NCBI GenBank assembly: GCA_964433315.1
Contig: CAYSQO010000079.1
Coordinates: 1-7,965, forward strand
Source: Aquariibacter sp964433315
GTDB lineage: Bacteria; Pseudomonadota; Gammaproteobacteria; Burkholderiales; Burkholderiaceae_C
Length of the DNA stretch: 7,965 nt
Reading direction: 5' to 3'
Part shown: positions 1 to 7,500 of the stretch, piece by piece
Numbering within the stretch: position 1 is the first letter of the stretch
How the letters are laid out: every line of letters starts with the position of its first letter
Program-made: the position numbers and the translations under genes
Notes under the pieces: generated by a model
Seen by the model: the letters and a program-made list of their open reading frames with translations, nothing else
Database searches by the model: none
What the model was told of the DNA's origin: nothing

Positions 1-98
1 CCGCCCGGCCCGCACGCAAGGCGGGCGCGGGCTGAGCGGGGCGGGCTGCGCGCGGCCGGCCGAGCCAGCGCCCCCCCGCAGGCCGGCCCGCGTCCGCG

Positions 99-1478
99 CT
101 AGCGCGAGGCCGCCTCCGCCGGGGCGCTGGCGGCGGCCAGCGTGGGCAGACCGCGCTCCAGCCCGTCGAGCGCCAGCCGTGCGGTGAAGCGCCAGTCGCT
201 GGCCGATTCGGGCAGGCCGTCGATCACCTCCAGCACGGCATCCTGGCGCGCCAGGGCCTCCAGGCGCTGCAGGGTCGCGGGGCTCATGACGAAGCCGGTC
301 GCGTAGCTGACGCTGACTCCGGGCCGCTCGCGGCGCTGCCAGGCGGCCGGCGGCACGACTTCGCCAAGCGGCAGGCGCTCGCCCGTGTCGGCCACCTGCA
401 GCCGCAACTCGCCGAGCAAACCGGCCGGGAAGTCGCCGGCGCGCGGCGGGTCGCCGGGCCGGGTCGCGAACTCCAGCGACAGCGCCAGGACGGGCCGCCC
501 CGCCGCATCGCGCGAGACGATCAGGCCGACGTTGCAGCGCGGATCGACCCGGACCCGCGACTGCACGAAGGCATGCCCCTTGTCGCTGCGGCCGGTCGTC
601 CACGGCGTCTGCGGCAGGGTCTGCGCCAGGCGCTGGCCGGCGGTGTCGACGCCGAGCTGGCGCAGCTGCGCGCGGCTGAGCACGGTCATGCGCTGGGCCG
701 GGGTCAGGTTGGCCAGGTCCAGCAGGCGGCGCGGCGCGCCCATCTCGTCGAGGTAGAGGTTCAGCACCGAGATGGCCGCTTGGGCCTGCGCGACCGGATC
801 CACCCCCTGGCGCTCGGCCTGCGGGGCCGGGCGGAACTGGTGCACCCCGTAGGCGCGGTCGTCCAGCACCTCGCGCCGCACGCCGCCCAGGAAGGCATAG
901 GCGCAGGACGACTGGCAGCGGGTGGCGGTGGCCACCCGCTCGCGCGGGCCCTCGGTCTGCACCCAGAGGTCGCCGCCGGTGCGGGTGGCCAGCTCCAGCC
1001 AGCGGATCTCGCGGCCCAGCTCCAGACCGCCGCGCAGGTCGCCGCCGGGGCTGTCCAGATGCAGGGCGGCCACGCGGGCGGCCTGGCCGCGCAGGCTGCG
1101 CGCGGGCTGCTGGGAGCGCAGCGCCTCGCGCAGGCGGGCGACGACCTCGCGGTCGATCTGGCCCCGGCCGAGCAGCACGTTGACGCAGCCCCCGGGCGCC
1201 GTGTCGGCCCCCGGCAGGCCCTGCGCATCGGCACCGCAGACGCGGTGCATGCGGAAGCTGATGGGCTTGAGCAGCGCGGCCGGCGGGGCGGCCGGGGCAC
1301 TGCCCGGCGGAGCGGTCGACGGCAGGCCCGCTGCGGGCGCGGGCGCCGACGGGTCTGCGGCCCCGCCCGCGCAGGCGGCCAGCCCCAGGGCCCAGGCGGC
1401 GAAGAGCGCCAGACCCAGGCGGCGCGGCAGGCGGCCGCGGGTGGGCAGGCAAGGGGGGGCGGGCATCGTCATCGGCAT
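99..1478 (-). CDS. Predicted lipoprotein with ClpP/crotonase-like (COG3904-type) domain
   Basis: This 459-residue protein is probably anchored to a membrane on the periplasmic side. Its N-terminus has a basic stretch (RGRLPRR), a hydrophobic core and a lipobox LAAC, with the lipidated Cys at residue 36, followed by an Ala/Pro-rich linker to about residue 70. The core resembles the COG3904-type periplasmic proteins related to ClpP: LDSPGGD (about 141-147) matches the oxyanion-side loop, CQSSCAYAFLGG (188-199) matches the nucleophile helix, and VHQF (212-215) matches the catalytic-His strand of ClpP. Whether it cleaves peptides is unknown. Residues from about 290 onward I do not recognise. I chose the ATG at 1478, which has a weak AGG about 8 bases upstream. 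A TTG at 1532 would add 18 residues and an ATG at 1466 would remove 4. It lies 148 bp downstream of the HNH gene on the same strand. Family assignment is fairly secure; enzymatic function is inference. Confidence 0.8.
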   Translation of the reverse strand: MPMTMPAPPCLPTRGRLPRRLGLALFAAWALGLAACAGGAADPSAPAPAAGLPSTAPPGSAPAAPPAALLKPISFRMHRVCGADAQGLPGADTAPGGCVNVLLGRGQIDREVVARLREALRSQQPARSLRGQAARVAALHLDSPGGDLRGGLELGREIRWLELATRTGGDLWVQTEGPRERVATATRCQSSCAYAFLGGVRREVLDDRAYGVHQFRPAPQAERQGVDPVAQAQAAISVLNLYLDEMGAPRRLLDLANLTPAQRMTVLSRAQLRQLGVDTAGQRLAQTLPQTPWTTGRSDKGHAFVQSRVRVDPRCNVGLIVSRDAAGRPVLALSLEFATRPGDPPRAGDFPAGLLGELRLQVADTGERLPLGEVVPPAAWQRRERPGVSVSYATGFVMSPATLQRLEALARQDAVLEVIDGLPESASDWRFTARLALDGLERGLPTLAAASAPAEAASR

Positions 1479-1600
1479 GGCGCGAGCCTGCCACAAGCCG
1501 CGGGCCGGGCGGGACGGCCCCCCCAAGGGCAAGCGTCGACCGCCTTCACCACGCCGGCCGGCCCCTCGGGGACATCACCGCCAGCGTCACCGGGGAAGCT

Positions 1601-1623
1601 CGCCGGCTACGGTCCCGCCGGCG
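1601..1623 (-). terminator. Hairpin after the HNH gene
   Basis: CGCCGGC (1601-1607) and GCCGGCG (1617-1623) form a perfect 7-bp stem with a 9-base loop. It begins three bases past the HNH stop codon on the minus strand and lies between that gene and the lipoprotein gene. No U-tract follows. It is a candidate terminator or 3'-end stabiliser only. Confidence 0.3.
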
Positions 1624-1626
1624 GGC

Positions 1627-1965
1627 TCAGCGCCGGCGGCGCGGCGTGCGGCTGCCGTCGACGAAGGTCGGCGGCTGGCGCTGCACCCAGGCGATGAAGG
1701 TGGCGATCTCGGGGTGGGCCTGCAGCGCGGGCCAGCTCGCGTAGTGGCGGACCAGCTCCTTCTCGGAGAAGGTCGCGTGGATCTTACGGTGGCAGACGCG
1801 GTGGACGAGGAAGGTCTCGCGCCCGCCCTGGCTGCGCGGGATCAGGTGGTGCAGGTCGGCGCTGGGGCCGGGCACGACGGGCCGGCCGCAGAGCGGGCAG
1901 TCCTGCGGCGGGGCCGGCGGCGGCCCGAAGGGCGTGCCGCCGCGCAGCGCCCGCTTGCCGACCAT
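1627..1965 (-). CDS. Small HNH endonuclease-family protein
   Basis: This 112-residue predicted metal-dependent nuclease carries a zinc-binding pair CPLC (C23, C26), the His-rich strand DLHHLIPRSQGG (37-48) and HRVCHRKIH (55-63), which together form the beta-beta-alpha-metal fold of HNH nucleases. The second zinc pair appears to be H55/C58 rather than Cys/Cys. H39/H40 and H59/H63 are the likely catalytic and metal residues. The C-terminal helix ends in IAWVQRQPPTF (91-101), a stretch typical of short stand-alone proteobacterial HNH proteins, followed by a very basic tail (RRRR). The ATG at 1965 is preceded by GGAGG six bases upstream. An in-frame GTG at 1995 would add ten residues but lies upstream of that ribosome binding site, so it is rejected. 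The gene follows alaS on the same strand after 99 bp. No methylase, intron or intein partner is nearby, so its biological role is unknown. Confidence 0.85.
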   Translation of the reverse strand: MVGKRALRGGTPFGPPPAPPQDCPLCGRPVVPGPSADLHHLIPRSQGGRETFLVHRVCHRKIHATFSEKELVRHYASWPALQAHPEIATFIAWVQRQPPTFVDGSRTPRRRR

Positions 1966-1971
1966 GACGGC

Positions 1972-1976
1972 CCTCC
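1972..1976 (-). promoter_or_regulatory. Strong ribosome binding site of the HNH gene
   Basis: On the minus strand GGAGG, within GGACGGAGGG, stands six bases before the ATG at 1965. It decides the start against the upstream GTG at 1995, and it suggests that the HNH gene is translated independently of alaS. Confidence 0.75.
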
Positions 1977-1983
1977 GTCCCTT

Positions 1984-2002
1984 GGGCTCAGGCACCGAGC
2001 CC
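1984..2002 (-). terminator. Hairpin between alaS and the HNH gene
   Basis: GGGCTC (1984-1989) and GAGCCC (1997-2002) form a perfect 6-bp stem with a 7-base loop, just upstream of the HNH ribosome binding site. No U-tract follows on the minus strand, so intrinsic termination is doubtful. It could instead be an mRNA processing or attenuating structure. This is weak evidence in such GC-rich DNA. Confidence 0.25.
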
Positions 2003-2024
2003 GGCGCGGGCCGGACGCTCGGGC

Positions 2025-2038
2025 CGGACGGCGGTCCG
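2025..2038 (-). terminator. Possible alaS 3' hairpin
   Basis: CGGAC (2025-2029) and GTCCG (2034-2038) pair around a 4-base loop, 26 bases after the alaS stop codon. The 10-base direct repeat GGGCCGGACG at 2008-2017 and 2021-2030 overlaps it. No U-tract is visible, so this is only a candidate. Confidence 0.2.
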
Positions 2039-2064
2039 CACGGGGCCGGGGCGGGGGCGCCGCC

Positions 2065-4695
<2,631 letters not shown>

Positions 4696-4741
4696 CCGGG
4701 GGCTTTCGGCTGGGGTCGGCAGGGTCTCGACGAAGCGCGGA

Positions 4742-4768
4742 ATTGTAGTTTTGGGCGGCTGGCGACAA
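4742..4768 (-). promoter_or_regulatory. Predicted sigma70 promoter of alaS
   Basis: Read on the minus strand, TTGTCG (4763-4768, 4 of 6 to the -35 consensus) and TACAAT (4742-4747, 5 of 6 to the -10 consensus) are 15 bp apart, a short spacing. Transcription would begin near 4735, leaving a leader of about 40 bases before the alaS ATG. The AT-richness of this island in an otherwise GC-saturated window supports a promoter. The -35 call is weak. Confidence 0.5.
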
Positions 4769-4769
4769 T
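4743..4769 (+). promoter_or_regulatory. Predicted sigma70 promoter of gabD
   Basis: On the plus strand TTGTAG (4743-4748) and GACAAT (4764-4769, 4 of 6 to the -10 consensus) are 15 bp apart, so transcription would start near 4776, about 25 bases before the gabD ATG. These elements are the other strand of the alaS promoter elements. The two promoters would therefore occupy the same DNA and could not be bound at once. The call is tentative because both boxes are imperfect. Confidence 0.4.
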
Positions 4770-4800
4770 CGACGCCCCACCCTTGCCCGTGCCCCCGCCC

Positions 4801-6297
4801 ATGAGCCCGATGCCCCCGCCCGAACTGCAGCTTGCCGATGCCGGCCTGTGGCGCCTGGACGCCCTGATCGACGGCACCTGGCAGGCCGGCCCCGGCCGCT
4901 TCACCGTGCACGCGCCGGCCTGCGGCACGCCGCTGGCCGAGGTGGCCGCCCTGGGCGAGACCGAGGCCCAGGCCGCCATCGCCGCCGCCGAGGCCGCCTG
5001 GCCGGCCTGGCGGGCGCAGACGGCCCGCGCGCGCGCGGCCCTGCTGCAGCGCTGGTACCTGCTGATCACCGCCGCCACCGAGGACCTGGCCCGGCTCATG
5101 ACCGCCGAGCAGGGCAAGCCCCTGGCCGAGGCCCGCGCCGAGGTGACTTACGGCGCCAGCTTCGTCGAGTGGTTCGCCGAGGAAGCCCGCCGCGTGCACG
5201 GCGAGACCCTCCCGGCCACCGACCCGGCCAAGCGCATCCTGGTGCTCAAGCAGCCCATCGGCGTCTGCGCGGCCATCACGCCCTGGAACTTCCCCCTGGC
5301 CATGATCACGCGCAAGGTCGCGCCCGCGCTGGCGGCCGGCTGCCCGGTGATCATCAAGCCGGCCGAGCAGACCCCGCTGACCGCCCTGGCCCTGGCCGAG
5401 CTGGCGCAGCGCGCCGGCTTCCCGCCCGGGGTGCTGAACGTGCTGACGGCCGACGGGCCCGGCTCCATCGCGGTGGGCCGCGCGCTGTGCGCCAGCCCGG
5501 CGGTGCGGCACCTGAGCTTCACCGGCTCGACCGAGGTCGGCCGCATCCTGGCCGCGCAGTGCGCGCCGACGGTCAAGAAGCTGGGCCTGGAGCTGGGCGG
5601 CAACGCGCCCTTCCTGGTCTTCGACGATGCGGACCTGGAGGCGGCCGTCGAGGGCGCCCTGGCCGCCAAGTACCGCAACGCCGGCCAGACCTGCGTCTGC
5701 GCCAACCGCTTCTATCTGCAGGACGGGATCTACGAGGCCTTCGTGCAGCGCCTGGCCGAGAAGGCCGCCGCCCTGCGCGTGGGCCCGGGCACGCGCGAGG
5801 GCGTGCAGCAGGGCCCGCTGATCGACGCGGCCGCGCTGGCCAAGGTCGAGTCGCACGTCGCCGACGCCCTGGCCGGCGGCGCCCGCCTGCTGACCGGCGG
5901 CCAGCGCGTGCAGCCCGACGACCATGCCGGCGGCCATTTCTACGCCCCCACCGTGCTGGCCGACGTGACGCCCGCCATGCGCTGCACGCGGGAGGAGACC
6001 TTCGGTCCGGTCGCCCCCGTGCTGCGCTTCCACACCGAGGCCGAGGCCCTGGCCGCGGCCAATGCCAGCGAGTTCGGCCTGGCCGCCTACGTCTACACGC
6101 GGGACATCGGCCGGGTGATGCGGGTCAGCGAGGGCCTGGAGAGCGGCATCGTCGGGGTCAACACCGGGATCATCTCCACCGCCGAGGCGCCCTTCGGCGG
6201 TGTCAAGCAGTCCGGCCTGGGCCGCGAGGGCTCGCACCACGGCCTGGACGAGTACCTGGAGATGAAGTACGTCTGCCTGGGCGGGCTGGCGGGCTGA
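4801..6297 (+). CDS. gabD: Succinate-semialdehyde dehydrogenase (GabD type)
   Basis: This enzyme oxidises succinate semialdehyde to succinate with NAD(P)+, the last step of the GABA shunt, in the cytoplasm. The 498 residues (E. coli GabD has about 482) align by eye with GabD throughout, for example EQGKPLAEA, FVEWFAEEARR, GVCAAITPWNFP, FTGSTEVGR and GIVGVNTGII. Catalytic features are present: N163 in PWNF, K186 in IIKPAEQTP, E264 in ELGGN, nucleophile C298 in NAGQTCVCAN, and EETFGP (398-403). C300, two residues after C298, gives the Cys-x-Cys pair linked with redox control in SSADH enzymes. E189 stands where E. coli GabD has Ser, which may change coenzyme choice. The ATGs at 4801 and 4810 are both possible starts; neither has a Shine-Dalgarno sequence, and the leader is C-rich. 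No gabT or transporter is visible nearby. A related semialdehyde substrate (for example glutarate semialdehyde) cannot be excluded. Confidence 0.93.
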   Translation: MSPMPPPELQLADAGLWRLDALIDGTWQAGPGRFTVHAPACGTPLAEVAALGETEAQAAIAAAEAAWPAWRAQTARARAALLQRWYLLITAATEDLARLMTAEQGKPLAEARAEVTYGASFVEWFAEEARRVHGETLPATDPAKRILVLKQPIGVCAAITPWNFPLAMITRKVAPALAAGCPVIIKPAEQTPLTALALAELAQRAGFPPGVLNVLTADGPGSIAVGRALCASPAVRHLSFTGSTEVGRILAAQCAPTVKKLGLELGGNAPFLVFDDADLEAAVEGALAAKYRNAGQTCVCANRFYLQDGIYEAFVQRLAEKAAALRVGPGTREGVQQGPLIDAAALAKVESHVADALAGGARLLTGGQRVQPDDHAGGHFYAPTVLADVTPAMRCTREETFGPVAPVLRFHTEAEALAAANASEFGLAAYVYTRDIGRVMRVSEGLESGIVGVNTGIISTAEAPFGGVKQSGLGREGSHHGLDEYLEMKYVCLGGLAG

Positions 6298-6298
6298 A

Positions 6299-6319
6299 GG
6301 CCCGGGGCGCGTCCGGGCC
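6299..6319 (+). terminator. GC hairpin right after gabD
   Basis: GGCCCGG (6299-6305) and CCGGGCC (6313-6319) form a perfect 7-bp stem with a 7-base loop, starting one base after the gabD stop codon. No U-run follows, so it may be a weak or Rho-assisted terminator, or an mRNA-stabilising end. Chance hairpins are common in sequence this GC-rich. Confidence 0.3.
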
Positions 6320-6423
6320 CGGGGCGGCCACCGCGCCCCACGCCCCGCGAGGGCCCGGCCCGGCCCAGCCCGCCCTCCGCCCCCCCCGCACGTTCACTGA
6401 CCGCCGCCCCGCCGCGCCCGACC

Positions 6424-7326
6424 ATGGCCCTGCGACACGCCATCCTGCTGCTCTTCCTGGCCTCCGCCGCCTTCATCCACCTGCGCGGCCGGGTGCGCTT
6501 CCCGCTGAAGCGGGCGCTGGACTTCACCATCCTGCTGGCGCCGGTCAATGCGCTGATGGTGCTGTGCTCGCGGGTGCCGACCCGGCCCTTCCTGGACCCC
6601 GCCGACTTCCCGCAGATGCAGCCCCTGCAGGCGAACTGGCAGCGCATCCGCGACGAGGCCCTGGCCCTGGACGGGGCCGGCCGCATCCGGGCCGCCGAGG
6701 GCCACACCGACCTGGGCTTCAACAGCTTCTTCCGCACCGGCTGGACGCGCTTCCACCTGCTCTGGTACGGGCGCGACCTGGAGAGCGCCGCGCGTGCCTG
6801 CCCGCAGACCGTGGCCCTGCTCAAGCAGATCCCCGGGCTGAAGGCCGCGATGTTCGCCGCCCTGCCGCCCGGGGCCACGCTGGTGCGCCACCGCGACCCC
6901 TACGCCGGGGCCCTGCGCTACCACCTGGGCCTGTTCACGCCCAACGACCCGGGCTGCTTCATCGAGGTGGACGGCGAGCGCCGCCACTGGCGCGACGGCG
7001 AGCCGATGATGTTCGACGAGACCTACATCCACCACGCCGCCAACACCACGCAGCATGCGCGCATCGTGCTGTTCTGCGATGTGGAGCGGCCGCTGCGCTT
7101 TGCGGCGGTGCAGGCCTTCAACCGCTGGTTCGCCCGCACGGTGATGGCTGCGGCGGCCTCGCAGAACGAGGGCGGCGATGCCTCGCTCGGCGCCCTCAAC
7201 CGCGCCTTCGGCACGATCTACCGGCTGCGGCTGCGGGCCAAGGCCCTCAAGGCACGCAGCCGCGGCAGCTACTACACCGGCAAGTGGCTGCTGATCGGCG
7301 GCCTGGTCTGGCTGCTGTTTGTCTGA
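6424..7326 (+). CDS. lpxO: Lipid A 2-hydroxylase LpxO (Fe(II)/2-oxoglutarate dioxygenase)
   Basis: LpxO adds a 2-hydroxyl to a secondary acyl chain of lipid A at the cytoplasmic face of the inner membrane, using Fe(II), O2 and 2-oxoglutarate. The protein has 300 residues; Salmonella LpxO is about the same length. A hydrophobic N-terminal helix (about 5-20) is followed by a basic RGRVR, a second hydrophobic stretch lies at about 33-48, and the C-terminus ends in a membrane segment (288-300). The aspartyl/asparaginyl beta-hydroxylase domain spans about 65-225. HRDPYAG gives H156 and D158 as iron ligands, YIHHAANT supplies the distal His (H203 or H204), and R213 in ARIVLF is the likely 2-oxoglutarate-binding Arg. 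NSFFRTGW, LPPG and LRYHLGL are also typical of LpxO. The start fits the family N-terminus but has no Shine-Dalgarno sequence. It follows gabD after 126 bp with no evident promoter, so read-through is possible. Confidence 0.9.
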   Translation: MALRHAILLLFLASAAFIHLRGRVRFPLKRALDFTILLAPVNALMVLCSRVPTRPFLDPADFPQMQPLQANWQRIRDEALALDGAGRIRAAEGHTDLGFNSFFRTGWTRFHLLWYGRDLESAARACPQTVALLKQIPGLKAAMFAALPPGATLVRHRDPYAGALRYHLGLFTPNDPGCFIEVDGERRHWRDGEPMMFDETYIHHAANTTQHARIVLFCDVERPLRFAAVQAFNRWFARTVMAAAASQNEGGDASLGALNRAFGTIYRLRLRAKALKARSRGSYYTGKWLLIGGLVWLLFV

Positions 7327-7334
7327 GGCAGCCA

Positions 7335-7350
7335 GAAACCCCAGGGTTTC
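7335..7350 (+). terminator. Hairpin 1 downstream of lpxO
   Basis: GAAACC (7335-7340) and GGTTTC (7345-7350) are perfect complements around CCAG, starting nine bases after the lpxO stop codon. No U-tract follows. It may be a terminator or an mRNA 3'-end structure for lpxO. Confidence 0.35.
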
Positions 7351-7369
7351 CACGCTTGCCTTCGGGTCA

Positions 7370-7392
7370 ATCCATCAGGGTTGCTGATGGAT
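7370..7392 (+). terminator. Hairpin 2 downstream of lpxO, likely terminator
   Basis: ATCCATCAG (7370-7378) and CTGATGGAT (7384-7392) form a perfect 9-bp stem with the 5-base loop GGTTG, followed by the pyrimidine tract CTCTTC. This is the longest perfect hairpin I see in the window. A perfect stem of mixed composition is unlikely by chance, so a terminator for lpxO is the simplest reading, although the U-tract is poor. Confidence 0.5.
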
Positions 7393-7410
7393 CTCTTCAG
7401 AAGATGCGTC

Positions 7411-7439
7411 TTGTGACGACCTGGGGTTATCCCTAGAGT
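7411..7439 (+). promoter_or_regulatory. Predicted promoter of the Cache-domain gene
   Basis: TTGTGA (7411-7416) and TAGAGT (7434-7439) each match the sigma70 consensus at 4 of 6 positions and are separated by the optimal 17 bp. Transcription would begin near 7446, giving a leader of about 55 bases that contains the GGAGG of the next gene. The region is less GC-rich than its surroundings and lies downstream of the lpxO hairpins, as expected for a new transcription unit. Confidence 0.4.
7421..7436 (+). promoter_or_regulatory. Imperfect palindrome, possible operator
   Basis: CTGGGGTTATCCCTAG is an imperfect dyad: 6 of 8 positions in the two arms are complementary. It fills most of the spacer of the predicted promoter and touches its -10 box. 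A regulator binding here would block or reshape the promoter. I cannot name the factor. Confidence 0.3.
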
Positions 7440-7489
7440 TTCGCCATCGACCGCAGCCCGCGGCCCCGAGATCCCCAGACATCTTGCCC

Positions 7490-7494
7490 GGAGG
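7490..7494 (+). promoter_or_regulatory. Strong ribosome binding site of the Cache-domain gene
   Basis: GGAGG lies six bases before the ATG at 7501, an optimal spacing. It fixes the start of the partial gene at the right edge, as does the signal peptide that begins there. Confidence 0.8.
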
Positions 7495-7500
7495 TTCGCC

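Noticed and set aside
3..35. Possible tail of a plus-strand gene ending at TGA 33-35
   Set aside because: Only about ten codons are visible and they could be intergenic. There is nothing to support a gene.
95..106. Perfect 12-base palindrome CGCGCTAGCGCG across the lipoprotein stop codon
   Set aside because: It has no loop, so it forms no useful hairpin, and its CG-rich composition makes chance likely. It is noted but not called as a site.
1627..1965. HNH gene as a homing endonuclease or part of a restriction-modification system
   Set aside because: No intron or intein interrupts a neighbour and no methyltransferase or specificity gene is present.
4696..6240. Upstream extension of the alaS frame through the antisense of gabD, suggesting a 1391-residue fusion
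   Set aside because: AlaRS is complete from the ATG at 4695 with its normal N-terminus. The extension is compositional noise opposite a strongly conserved dehydrogenase.
4848..7436. 862-codon plus-strand frame overlapping gabD and lpxO
   Set aside because: It is Arg/Pro/Gly/Ala-rich with no domain, in the +1 or +2 frame of two clear genes, as expected in such GC-rich DNA.
7421..7436. MerR-type operator in the Cache promoter
   Set aside because: MerR promoters usually have a 19-20 bp spacer. Here the spacer is 17 bp and no MerR gene is nearby, so the palindrome is left unassigned.
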